DNA of 64,000 nt, from the NCBI RefSeq assembly GCF_003261575.2, contig NZ_CP036175.1, positions 6,076,001-6,140,000 of the forward strand. Reading direction: 5' to 3'. Positions 1-7,982 of this stretch are shown piece after piece. The notes under the pieces were generated by a model that worked only from the letters and a program-made list of their open reading frames with translations, was not told the origin of the DNA and did no database searches. The translations under genes were made by a program, and so were the position numbers. How positions within the stretch are numbered: the first letter of the stretch is position 1; every line of letters starts with the position of its first letter. Source of the DNA: Klebsiella huaxiensis (GTDB lineage Bacteria; Pseudomonadota; Gammaproteobacteria; Enterobacterales; Enterobacteriaceae).

Positions 1-262
1 GTTTGTTCAGCACCACCAGGCTAAAACAGTTACGCTTTACGCCGCATTCAGGTCTGGCATGGGGGATCGCTACGCCTTCATCAAAAACGTAATACGCACC
101 ATGGTGCAGGGTATTATCAATCACCGCCTGGCCGTATTCTGTCGAGATATACCCTTTTGCGACCAGCGGACTGGCGGCCAGGTGAATCACCTTCTGCCAG
201 TCTGACTCCGTGACGCCGACCTGAATGGCATCGGCCTCAATAAGTAATTCTTTTATCGTCAT
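1..262 (-). CDS. PTS sugar transporter EIIA domain (partial, C-terminus off the window)
   Basis: The first 87 residues of a fructose/mannitol-type PTS IIA protein are visible; the rest lies beyond base 1. Such proteins take phosphate from HPr on a histidine and pass it to the IIB component during sugar uptake. The phosphorylation site is the IPHARPE motif, giving His68. The start ATG at 262 follows a good AGGGAG ribosome site. It reads on the minus strand just downstream of a gene fragment broken by the insertion sequence, so it was probably an internal gene of a PTS operon. It looks more like the CmtB/SgcA/UlaC branch than PtsN, but the sugar cannot be told from this piece. If the operon promoter lay beyond the insertion sequence, expression may now be lost or driven from inside it. 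Confidence 0.8.
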   Translation of the reverse strand, partial: MTIKELLIEADAIQVGVTESDWQKVIHLAASPLVAKGYISTEYGQAVIDNTLHHGAYYVFDEGVAIPHARPECGVKRNCFSLVVLNK

Positions 263-285
263 GATGACTCCCTAAGAATCTAATC

Positions 286-364
286 CTAAATATTACGGCG
301 AATAACATTACGCAACTCATCAATGCGAATAAAAAGCGCATCAATTTCCTGTCGATGCGTCTTG
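286..364 (-). pseudogene. 3' fragment of an unknown gene, cut by the insertion sequence
   Basis: The last 25 codons of a minus-strand gene, ending in a TAG at 286-288, run straight into the left end of the IS at 365. The fragment is rich in Ile, Arg and acidic residues and could be the end of a helix. Its stop lies about 23 bp before the ATG of the PTS EIIA gene, the spacing expected inside an operon. No matching 5' part is recognisable on the other side of the IS. I do not recognise the protein; a PTS-operon component or regulator is only a guess from context. Confidence 0.55.
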
Positions 365-1560
365 GGAAGGTGCGAACAAGTTCCTGATATGAGATCATCA
401 TATTCATCCGGAGCGCATCCCAGAGGGACATCATGAGCCATCAACTCACCTTCGCCGATAGTGAATTCAGCACTAAGCGCCGTCAGACCCGAAAAGAGAT
501 TTTCCTCTCCCGCATGGAGCAGATTCTGCCATGGCAGAATATGACCGCTGTCATCGAGCCGTTTTATCCCAAGGCGGGCAATGGCCGACGGCCCTATCCG
601 CTGGAGACCATGCTGCGTATTCACTGCATGCAGCATTGGTACAACCTGAGCGACGGTGCCATGGAAGATGCCCTGTACGAAATCGCCTCCATGCGCCTGT
701 TTGCCCGATTATCCCTGGATAGCGCCCTGCCGGATCGCACCACCATCATGAATTTCCGCCACCTGCTCGAGCAGCATCAACTGGCCCGTCAATTGTTCAA
801 GACCATCAATCGCTGGCTGGCCGAAGCAGGCGTCATGATGACCCAAGGCACTTTGGTGGATGCCACCATCATTGAGGCACCCAGCTCTACCAAGAACAAT
901 GAGCAGCAACGCGATCCGGAGATGCATCAGACCAAGAAAGGCAATCAGTGGCACTTTGGCATGAAGGCCCACATTGGTGTCGATGCCAAGAGTGGCCTGA
1001 CCCACAGCCTGGTCACCACCGCGGCCAACGAGCATGACCTCAATCAGCTGGGTAATCTGCTTCATGGAGAGGAGCAATTTGTCTCAGCCGATGCCGGCTA
1101 CCAAGGAGCGCCACAGCGCGAGGAGCTGGCCGAGGTGGATGTGGACTGGCTGATCGCCGAGCGTCCCGGCAGGGTAAAAACCTTGAAGCAGCATCCGCGC
1201 AAGAACAAAACGGCCATCAACATCGAATACATGAAAGCCAGCATCCGTGCCAGGGTGGAGCACCCGTTTCGCATCATCAAGCGGCAGTTCGGCTTCGTGA
1301 AAGCCAGATACAAGGGGCTGCTGAAAAACGATAACCAACTGGCGATGTTATTCACCCTGGCCAACCTGTTTCGGGTGGACCAAATGATACGTCAGTGGGA
1401 GAGATCTCAGTAAAAACCGGAAATAACGCCAGAAATGGTGGAAAAAATAGCCTAAATAGGCTGATTCGATGTGTTTGCGGGAAAAAAATCGGCCCAGATC
1501 CGCGAAATTTTAATCAGCGAGTCAGCTTGGGAAGAAATGACCTGCTTATTCGCACCTTCC
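365..1560 (+). mobile_element. IS5-family insertion sequence (ISKpn26-like), complete
   Basis: The element is 1196 bp and bounded by terminal inverted repeats: the left end begins GGAAGGTGCGAACAAG and the right end is CTTATTCGCACCTTCC, complementary apart from one base. It carries one transposase gene that fills most of its length. Size, ends and transposase match the IS5 subgroup, closest from memory to ISKpn26. IS5 elements normally duplicate a 4-bp YTAR target. Here the left flank is CTTG (361-364) and the right flank CTAA (1561-1564), so there is no duplication. That suggests a later deletion or recombination beside the element. Confidence 0.93.
433..1413 (+). CDS. IS5-family transposase
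   Basis: A full-length 326-residue DDE transposase. The N-terminal part (about 1-130) is the DUF772-type DNA-binding region. The catalytic triad is Asp143 (in TLVDATIIEA), Asp220 (in SADAGYQG) and Glu276, with the R-x3-E-x6-K signature ending at Lys283. There is no frameshift or internal stop, so the enzyme should be active. The sequence is very close to the IS5 and ISKpn26 transposases; the NMTAV stretch near residue 37 and the final RSQ fit ISKpn26 better than classical IS5. The start ATG at 433 lies 68 bp inside the left inverted repeat, the usual layout. Confidence 0.95.
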   Translation: MSHQLTFADSEFSTKRRQTRKEIFLSRMEQILPWQNMTAVIEPFYPKAGNGRRPYPLETMLRIHCMQHWYNLSDGAMEDALYEIASMRLFARLSLDSALPDRTTIMNFRHLLEQHQLARQLFKTINRWLAEAGVMMTQGTLVDATIIEAPSSTKNNEQQRDPEMHQTKKGNQWHFGMKAHIGVDAKSGLTHSLVTTAANEHDLNQLGNLLHGEEQFVSADAGYQGAPQREELAEVDVDWLIAERPGRVKTLKQHPRKNKTAINIEYMKASIRARVEHPFRIIKRQFGFVKARYKGLLKNDNQLAMLFTLANLFRVDQMIRQWERSQ

Positions 1561-1610
1561 CTAACAGGCACATACGATCTGACATTTGCATCAGATTTCG
1601 CTACTTACGG

Positions 1611-1633
1611 CCCGCAGCCTAGCTGGGGGTTTT
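1611..1633 (+). terminator. Orphan plus-strand terminator-like hairpin
   Basis: A GC-rich stem (CCCGCAGC pairing with GCTGGGGG, one mismatch, 3-base loop) is followed by TTTT. It reads on the plus strand, but no plus-strand gene ends here: the only upstream plus-strand gene is the transposase, which stops 200 bp earlier inside the IS. It may be a leftover from a gene removed next to the IS. Confidence 0.45.
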
Positions 1634-1641
1634 CTATGCAC

Positions 1642-1667
1642 AAAAAAAGCGCCCTGAGGCGCTCTTT
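1642..1667 (-). terminator. Rho-independent terminator of the DUF1471 gene
   Basis: The 6-bp stem AGCGCC/GGCGCT with a 4-base loop has seven consecutive A residues on the plus strand to its left, giving a U-run on the minus-strand transcript. It lies 18 bp past the stop of the small DUF1471 gene. A shorter T-run on the other side makes weak plus-strand termination possible too. Confidence 0.75.
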
Positions 1668-1684
1668 CGACAGTAGCTTTAAGC

Positions 1685-1897
1685 TTATTTGTTCAGTTCC
1701 GCTGTCATATGCACGCGGTTACCGGTAAATGCTTCGGTAATTTTGTAAGACGATGCGCCAGCAGCCTGGGCCTGAGCGGCGATTTGCGCTTCTGCGCCGT
1801 CGATAGTCATAGCGGTAGCGGTCACGGTTTCAGCAGCGAAGGAACCAAAAGAAGCGGCCAGAGCGATAACTGCGACAAAAGTTTTGATGCTTTTCAT
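1685..1897 (-). CDS. DUF1471 (YdgH/BhsA/McbA-type) small periplasmic protein
   Basis: A 70-residue protein with an N-terminal signal peptide (MKSIKTFVAVIALAASFGSF, likely cleaved after the Ala-Ala near residue 21), followed by a compact domain with the family's TATAMTIDGAEAQIAAQAQAAGA-like beginning and the ending HMTAELNK. Proteins of this family are small secreted or periplasmic proteins induced by stress and often linked to biofilm or surface changes; their biochemical role is poorly defined. It is monocistronic, with its own terminator, and lies between fdhD and the IS. A longer overlapping frame on the same strand lacks these features and is not a gene. E. coli has several paralogues, and I cannot say which one this matches. 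Confidence 0.85.
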   Translation of the reverse strand: MKSIKTFVAVIALAASFGSFAAETVTATAMTIDGAEAQIAAQAQAAGASSYKITEAFTGNRVHMTAELNK

Positions 1898-2025
1898 AAT
1901 ATAAACCCTTTAACTTAGTTGTTTGAATAAGGCGCCGTGCCTTGATGTGATAAATAGTAGCCCTCACATCAGCAAACAAAAAGCGGAAGGATTTGTTGTC
2001 AACATTCAAAAAAACTGACTTAAAA

Positions 2026-2838
2026 TCAACCTGCAATTAACCGCTGCGGATGAGTATAGATAGTCGCCCTGCCCGGCTTGCAAAAACCCACCAGCGTCAG
2101 GTTGCAGCGCTCGGCAACTTCTACTGCCAGCATCGTAGCGGCAGAAACCGCAAACAGGATTTCCACTCCACACATAGCCGCCTTCTGCACCATTTCATAA
2201 CTGGCGCGGCTGGAGACTAACGCGGCACCATTGTGCCAGGTATCCCCGAGTTCCGCGCGCCGTCCGAGGAGTTTATCCAGCGCCACATGGCGACCTACGT
2301 CTTCATAGCCGCCCGACAGGTCGCCGGAAGGACTCACCCAGGCCGCAGCATGCGTACAGCCGGTCAGGCGGCCTATCGGCTGGAAATCATTCAGATGTGC
2401 CAGCGCGCGATCGAGATTCGCCAGGTCAAACGTCTGGGTAAACGGCAGCGGCTGCACCGGCTTACCGATATCGTTGAGCTGCTCAACACCGCATACGCCA
2501 CATCCGGTGCGCCCGGCTAGTGCGCGACGGCGCTCTTTCAATCCCATAAAACGGCGGCTGGACAGCTCAATTTGTACTTCCAGGCCATTGCAAGCCTGTA
2601 CGACATCCATCGCATAAATTTCACGTCGATTTTCTATAATCCCTTCGGATAAGGAAAATCCCACGGCGAATTGCTGCAAATCCTTCGGCGTCGCCATCAT
2701 CACGACGTGCGAGATGCCGTTATAGACCAGCGCGACGGGAACTTCTTCGGCCAGATAATCAGCCTGAGCGGCGTCCATACTGGCGCGAGACCAAATAAGA
2801 CGCGAGTCTGCGCCGACGGGAGAAAGGGATTGAGACAT
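2026..2838 (-). CDS. fdhD: Formate dehydrogenase accessory sulfurtransferase FdhD
   Basis: FdhD moves sulfur from the cysteine desulfurase IscS to the molybdenum cofactor of formate dehydrogenases, which they need for activity. The protein is 270 residues, slightly shorter than the E. coli protein (277), with a divergent N-terminus up to about residue 27 and high conservation after AEEVPVALVYNG. The sulfur-relay cysteine pair is in GRTGCGVCGVEQ near residues 115-118. The GRHVALDKLLG and SSRASYEMVQK stretches are the family's cofactor-binding segments. The gene is divergent from fdoGHI, its client enzyme. ATG at 2838 is preceded by an AGGTAAAA ribosome site. Confidence 0.96.
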   Translation of the reverse strand: MSQSLSPVGADSRLIWSRASMDAAQADYLAEEVPVALVYNGISHVVMMATPKDLQQFAVGFSLSEGIIENRREIYAMDVVQACNGLEVQIELSSRRFMGLKERRRALAGRTGCGVCGVEQLNDIGKPVQPLPFTQTFDLANLDRALAHLNDFQPIGRLTGCTHAAAWVSPSGDLSGGYEDVGRHVALDKLLGRRAELGDTWHNGAALVSSRASYEMVQKAAMCGVEILFAVSAATMLAVEVAERCNLTLVGFCKPGRATIYTHPQRLIAG

Positions 2839-2973
2839 GGTTTTACCTGGAAGTCATAACAATAACGCGGTTATTTCATCACGGATAGAGAGCAGGAGCA
2901 AACCCGATGCCGAAAGTGAACTTGCGCGTCATCAACGATGTTTACAAACTCAAAACATATAGCGTTATATAAA

Positions 2974-2987
2974 TTGATATACATCAC
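2974..2987. promoter_or_regulatory. FNR-like site in the fdhD-fdoG intergenic region
   Basis: The 379-bp gap between fdhD (2838) and fdoG (3218) contains TTGATATACATCAC, two TTGAT/ATCA half-sites separated by four bases, the FNR consensus layout. The surroundings are AT-rich, and the site lies 231 bp upstream of fdoG. No convincing gene is present in the gap: a 61-codon frame at 2938-3123 has AT-driven composition and no family resemblance. The site could serve fdhD, fdoG or neither. This is a sequence match only. Confidence 0.4.
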
Positions 2988-3217
2988 TCAGCACATTTTA
3001 ATAACTCAACTTTTTGCGCAAGAATACGCTAAAAACAACATTATCCGCCCTCTCAGTATACATATCGGAAACATTCTCAAAAATTGTGATATTCTAAATA
3101 GGGTTATTCCACTGGCTACCTGACAAATATCAATTCCTCAAAAGTGGTACGCATCAGCGGCTGGCGGCCAGAAAAATCATAACTATTGATGAGCAATGTC
3201 GAAACAAGGAGCGAACC

Positions 3218-6200
3218 ATGCAGGTCAGCAGAAGGCAGTTCTTTAAGATCTGCGCTGGCGGTATGGCAGGAACCACGGCGGCTGCGCTGGGCTTTGCCCC
3301 CGGCGTAGCGCTCGCGGAAACACGGCAGTATAAGTTGCTGCGCACCCGCGAAACCCGTAACACCTGCACTTACTGCTCCGTCGGCTGCGGGCTGTTAATG
3401 TACAGCCTCGGCGACGGCGCAAAAAACGCCAAAGCGTCTATCTTCCATATCGAAGGTGACCCGGACCATCCGGTCAACCGTGGTGCGCTCTGCCCTAAAG
3501 GGGCCGGTCTGGTGGACTTTATCCACTCTGAAAGCCGCCTGAAATTCCCGGAATATCGCGCTCCAGGTTCAGATAAATGGCAGCAAATCAGCTGGGATGA
3601 GGCGTTCGACCGCATCGCTAAGCTGATGAAAGAAGACCGCGATGCCAACTATGTTGCACAAAACGCCGAAGGCGTCACCGTAAACCGCTGGCTCTCCACC
3701 GGGATGCTGTGCGCTTCCGCTTCAAGTAATGAAACCGGCTATTTAACCCAGAAATTCTCCCGCGCGCTCGGTATGCTCGCGGTCGACAACCAGGCGCGTG
3801 TCTGACACGGACCAACGGTAGCAAGTCTTGCTCCAACATTTGGTCGCGGTGCGATGACCAACCACTGGGTCGACATCAAGAACGCCAACCTTATCGTGGT
3901 GATGGGCGGCAACGCCGCTGAAGCACACCCGGTAGGATTCCGCTGGGCGATGGAAGCCAAAATTCACAACGGCGCCAAGCTGATTGTGATCGATCCGCGC
4001 TTTACGCGTACCGCGTCGGTGGCTGATTTCTATACCCCTATTCGTTCCGGTACTGACATTACCTTCTTGTCAGGCGTCATCCTGTACCTGTTGAACAATG
4101 AAAAAATCAACCGTGAATATACCGAAGCCTATACCAACGCCAGCCTGATCGTGCGTGAGGATTATAGCTTTGAAGACGGTCTGTTCAGCGGCTACGACGC
4201 CGAAGCCCGCAAGTACGATAAAACATCCTGGAACTATGAGCTGGATGAAAACGGCTTTGCCAAACGCGATACCACGCTGCAACACCCGCGCTGCGTCTGG
4301 AACCTGCTGAAACAGCACGTTTCCCGCTATACGCCGGACGTTGTCGAAAATATCTGTGGGACGCCGAAAGCCGACTTCCTGAAGGTCTGCGAGTACATCG
4401 CGGAAACCAGCGCCCATGATAAAACCGCATCGTTCCTCTACGCGCTTGGCTGGACGCAGCACTCCATTGGTTCGCAGAACATCCGCACCATGGCGATGAT
4501 CCAGCTGCTGCTCGGCAACATGGGGATGGCGGGCGGCGGTGTGAACGCCCTGCGCGGTCACTCCAACATCCAGGGGCTGACCGACCTCGGTTTGCTATCA
4601 CAAAGCCTGCCAGGCTATCTGACGCTACCGAACGAAAAACAGGCTGACCTGCAAACTTATCTGACCGCCAACACGCCAAAACCGCTGTTGAAGGACCAGG
4701 TCAACTACTGGGGCAACTACCCGAAATTCTTCGTTTCGTTGATGAAGTCCTTCTATGGCGATAAGGCAACAGCGGAAAACAGCTGGGGCTTTGACTGGCT
4801 GCCTAAGTGGGACAAAGGGTACGACGTTCTTCAGTACTTCGAGATGATGAAAGAGGGCAAAGTCAATGGCTACATCTGCCAGGGCTTCAACCCTGTCGCC
4901 TCATTCCCGAACAAAAACAAGACGATTGCTTCACTGTCCAAACTGAAGTACCTGGTGACCATCGATCCGCTCAATACCGAGACTTCCACCTTCTGGCAAA
5001 ACCACGGTGAGTCGAATGATGTTGATCCGTCGAAAATCCAGACCGAAGTGTTCCGCCTGCCATCCACCTGCTTTGCCGAAGAGAACGGCTCAATCGTTAA
5101 CTCCGGGCGCTGGCTGCAGTGGCACTGGAAGGGCGCGGATGCCCCCGGGATTGCCGTAACCGATGGCGAGATCCTGGCAGGTATCTTCCTGCGTCTGCGT
5201 AAGATGTATGCCGAACAAAGCGGTGCTAACCCGGAACAGGTGCTGAACATGACCTGGAACTACTCCACACCACATGAACCCGCTTCAGAAGAAGTGGCAA
5301 TGGAGAATAACGGGAAGGCGCTGGCGGACATTACCGACCCTGCTACTGGCGCGGTTATCGTCAAGAAAGGCCAGCAGCTCAGTTCGTTTGCACAGCTACG
5401 TGATGACGGCACCACCGCCAGCGGCTGTTGGATTTTCGCCGGTAGCTGGACGCCGGAAGGCAACCAGATGGCACGACGCGATAACGCCGACCCGTCAGGT
5501 CTCGGTAATACACTGGGCTGGGCATGGGCGTGGCCGCTTAACCGTCGCATCCTCTACAACCGTGCTTCTGCTGACCCACAGGGTAATCCGTGGGATCCGA
5601 AACGCCAGATCCTGAAATGGGACGGCGCGAAATGGGGTGGGATGGATATTCCGGACTACAGCGCCGCGGCGCCGGGCAGCGATGTCGGGCCGTTTATCAT
5701 GCAGCCGGAAGGGATGGGACGTCTGTTTGCCCTCGATAAGATGGCGGAAGGCCCGTTCCCGGAACACTACGAGCCGTTTGAAACGCCGTTAGGCACCAAC
5801 CCGCTGCACCCGAACGTGATCTCTAACCCGGCTGCCCGCATCTTTAAGGGCGACAAAGAAGCTCTGGGTAAAGCAGATAAGTTCCCGTACGTCGGAACCA
5901 CCTACCGCCTGACCGAGCACTTCCACTACTGGACCAAGCACGCGCTGCTTAACGCCATCGCGCAGCCGGAACAGTTTGTAGAAATCGGTGAAAAGCTTGC
6001 AAATAAGCTCGGTATTGCTCACGGCGATACCGTTAAGGTTTCCTCTAACCGCGGTTTTATTAAAGCTAAAGCGGTGGTGACCAAGCGTATTCGCACACTG
6101 AAAGCAGACGGTAAGGATATCGATACCATCGGTATTCCGATCCACTGGGGCTACGAAGGCGTGGCGAAGAAAGGGTTTATTGCTAATACCCTGACACCGT

Positions 6201-6268
6201 CCGTCGGCGATGCGAACTCACAGACACCGGAATTTAAATCCTTCCTCGTGAATGTGGAAAAGGTGTAA
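3218..6268 (+). CDS. fdoG: Formate dehydrogenase-O major subunit, selenocysteine-containing
   Basis: This is the catalytic alpha subunit of the membrane-bound, periplasm-facing formate dehydrogenase used in aerobic and nitrate respiration. It oxidises formate at a Mo-bis-MGD site and sends electrons to FdoH. The gene has an in-frame TGA at 3803-3805, which is residue 196; the frame continues for 820 more residues to give 1016, the E. coli length. The TGA lies in the conserved ARV-U-HGPT context and encodes selenocysteine. The N-terminus is a twin-arginine signal (SRRQFFK, residues 4-10) with Ala-Leu-Ala near 33. The first Fe4S4 cluster uses Cys50, Cys53, Cys57 and Cys92. It begins the fdoGHI operon. 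An annotation program unaware of Sec would wrongly split it into two genes. Confidence 0.97.
3803..3834 (+). promoter_or_regulatory. Selenocysteine UGA codon with bSECIS hairpin
   Basis: Immediately after the TGA codon the RNA can fold, with GACCAA near 3810 pairing with TTTGGTC near 3838. The apical hairpin at 3817-3834 has a GG/CC base, a bulged U, an AGCA/UGCU stem and an AGUC loop. This is the arrangement recognised by the elongation factor SelB in E. coli formate dehydrogenase mRNAs. It decides that 3803-3805 is read as selenocysteine rather than stop. Confidence 0.9.
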
Positions 6269-6280
6269 CGGAGACGACTT

Positions 6281-7183
6281 ATGGCTTATCAATCGCAAGA
6301 TATTATTCGTCGTTCCGCCACTAACGGTTTCACTCCTGCGCCGCAGGCGCGGAATCATCAGGAAGAGGTGGCGAAGCTTATCGACGTCACCACCTGCATC
6401 GGCTGTAAAGCCTGTCAGGTGGCCTGTTCCGAGTGGAACGATATCCGCGACGAAATCGGTAGCAACGTCGGGGTGTACGACAACCCCGCCGACCTGACCG
6501 CCAAATCCTGGACGGTGATGCGCTTCTCGGAAGTGGAGCAAAACGACAAACTGGAATGGCTGATCCGCAAGGATGGCTGTATGCACTGCGCCGACCCGGG
6601 CTGCCTGAAGGCCTGTCCGGCGGAAGGGGCAATCATTCAGTACGCCAACGGTATCGTCGACTTCCAGTCTGAACAGTGCATTGGCTGCGGCTACTGTATC
6701 GCTGGCTGTCCGTTCAACGTGCCGCGCCTGAACCCGGAAGATAACCGCGTTTACAAATGTACTCTGTGCGTTGACCGCGTAACCGTAGGCCAGGAACCGG
6801 CCTGCGTGAAAACCTGCCCGACCGGCGCTATCCACTTTGGCTCCAAAGAGGATATGAAGGTACTGGCAGGCGAGCGCGTCTCGGAGCTGAAAACCCGTGG
6901 TTACGACAACGCAGGCCTGTACGATCCGGCTGGTGTCGGCGGCACGCACGTGATGTACGTGCTGCACCACGCCGATAAGCCGAATCTGTACCACGGCCTG
7001 CCGGAGAACCCGGAAATCAGCGCTACCGTGAAGTTCTGGAAAGGTATCTGGAAACCACTGGCCGCAGTCGGTTTTGCGGCCACCTTTGCTGCCAGCATCT
7101 TCCACTACGTCGGTGTCGGCCCGAACCGCGCGGAAGAGGAAGAAGACAACCTGCATGAAGAGAATGACGAGGTGCGCAAATGA
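6281..7183 (+). CDS. fdoH: Formate dehydrogenase-O iron-sulfur subunit
   Basis: The beta subunit carries electrons from FdoG to the cytochrome b subunit through four Fe4S4 clusters. It is 300 residues, the E. coli length. Cysteine motifs occur in ferredoxin-like groups: CIGCKACQVAC near residue 40, CMHCADPGCLKAC near 100, CIGCGYCIAGCPF near 135 and CTLCVDR with CVKTC near 160-180. A single transmembrane helix near residues 255-278 (PLAAVGFAATFAASIFHYVG) anchors it so that the bulk lies in the periplasm with FdoG. The tail is acidic and short. The gene follows fdoG by 12 bp and overlaps fdoI by 4 bp, so the three are co-translated. Confidence 0.97.
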   Translation: MAYQSQDIIRRSATNGFTPAPQARNHQEEVAKLIDVTTCIGCKACQVACSEWNDIRDEIGSNVGVYDNPADLTAKSWTVMRFSEVEQNDKLEWLIRKDGCMHCADPGCLKACPAEGAIIQYANGIVDFQSEQCIGCGYCIAGCPFNVPRLNPEDNRVYKCTLCVDRVTVGQEPACVKTCPTGAIHFGSKEDMKVLAGERVSELKTRGYDNAGLYDPAGVGGTHVMYVLHHADKPNLYHGLPENPEISATVKFWKGIWKPLAAVGFAATFAASIFHYVGVGPNRAEEEEDNLHEENDEVRK

Positions 7184-7815
7184 AAAGACGTGACACCATC
7201 GTGCGCTATACCGCGCCGGAGCGAATCAACCACTGGGTTACCGCCTTCTGCTTCATTCTGGCGGCGGTGAGCGGGCTGGGGTTCTTTTTCCCATCCTTCA
7301 ACTGGCTGATGCAAATTATGGGCACTCCGCAGCTGGCGCGTATTCTGCACCCGTTTGTCGGCGTTATCATGTTTGCTTCGTTCATCATTATGTTCTTCCG
7401 CTACTGGCACCATAACCTGATCAATCGGGACGATATTTTCTGGGCGAAGAATATTCGCAAGATCGTCGTCAACGAGGAGGTGGGGGATACCGGGCGCTAT
7501 AACTTCGGCCAGAAATGCGTGTTCTGGGCAGCGATTATCTTCCTGGTATTGCTGCTGGTGAGCGGGGTGATTATCTGGCGTCCGTACTTTGCGCCAGCGT
7601 TCTCCATCCCGGTTATCCGTTTCGCGCTGATGCTGCACTCGTTCTCTGCGGTAGCGTTGATTGTGGTTATCATGGTGCATATTTACGCCGCGCTATGGGT
7701 GAAAGGTACAATTACCGCCATGGTGGAAGGCTGGGTCACGAAGACGTGGGCGAAGAAGCATCACCCGCGCTGGTACCGTGAAGTGCGCGAAAAACAGGAT
7801 AAGAGCCAATCGTAA
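7180..7815 (+). CDS. fdoI: Formate dehydrogenase-O cytochrome b556 subunit
   Basis: The gamma subunit is a four-helix membrane protein with two b haems. It takes electrons from FdoH and reduces menaquinone or ubiquinone on the cytoplasmic side. It is 211 residues, as in E. coli. The four haem histidines known from the homologous FdnI structure are all present: His18, His57, His153 and His167. Helices lie near 18-38, 55-76, 113-133 and 150-172. The tail is positively charged, consistent with a cytoplasmic end. It starts in an ATGA overlap with fdoH and is followed by a strong terminator, which ends the operon before the inserted VWA gene block. In E. coli fdhE follows directly instead. Confidence 0.97.
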   Translation: MKRRDTIVRYTAPERINHWVTAFCFILAAVSGLGFFFPSFNWLMQIMGTPQLARILHPFVGVIMFASFIIMFFRYWHHNLINRDDIFWAKNIRKIVVNEEVGDTGRYNFGQKCVFWAAIIFLVLLLVSGVIIWRPYFAPAFSIPVIRFALMLHSFSAVALIVVIMVHIYAALWVKGTITAMVEGWVTKTWAKKHHPRWYREVREKQDKSQS

Positions 7816-7841
7816 GCGAAAGTGCTTTGTGGTTCTCTGAT

Positions 7842-7870
7842 ATGGCGTCGTTTATCGACGCCATTTTTTT
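7842..7870 (+). terminator. Terminator of the fdoGHI operon
   Basis: The perfect 9-bp stem ATGGCGTCG/CGACGCCAT with a 5-base loop runs into seven T residues, 27 bp after the fdoI stop. It separates fdoGHI from the following VWA gene, so the latter needs its own promoter. Confidence 0.9.
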
Positions 7871-7886
7871 AGCGGATAGCATTCAG

Positions 7887-7910
7887 TTTTGACAACTTTT
7901 TGACAACTTT
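7887..7910 (+). repeat. Tandem TTTTGACAACTTT repeat upstream of the VWA operon
   Basis: Two copies of the 13-base unit TTTTGACAACTTT (7887-7899 and 7898-7910) overlap by two bases, so the period is 11 bp, about one helix turn. Tandem direct repeats with this period are the usual binding layout of OmpR-family regulators, and such a regulator is encoded by the third gene downstream. TTGACA at 7889-7894 with TACAGA 17 bp on could also be a sigma-70 promoter, in which case the repeats would overlap the -35 region. The link to that regulator is inference. Confidence 0.5.
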
Positions 7911-7982
7911 ATACAGATAACAGACCAATCGGGGTTCAGGTTCCATAAGAATGGATTCGATTCTTTCACAAGGAGACGTATC

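Noticed and set aside
286..636. 116-codon frame spanning the left IS end
   Set aside because: It is a chimera of the broken gene's tail with antisense IS sequence; only the last 25 codons are real gene remains.
1830..2036. 68-codon frame overlapping the DUF1471 gene start and the fdhD end
   Set aside because: It is out of frame with the DUF1471 gene and lacks its own features; the signal-peptide-bearing frame is the gene.
2938..3123. 61-codon frame in the fdhD-fdoG gap
   Set aside because: AT-driven composition, no ribosome site and no recognisable domain; the region is better read as control DNA.
3218..3805. A separate 195-residue gene followed by an 804-residue gene in the fdoG region
   Set aside because: The TGA at 3803 is the selenocysteine codon of fdoG, with a SECIS hairpin directly after it and the E. 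coli protein length across both parts.
6218..7156. 312-codon open frame opposite fdoH
   Set aside because: It lies entirely over fdoH and the end of fdoG on the other strand, with no domain or ribosome site.
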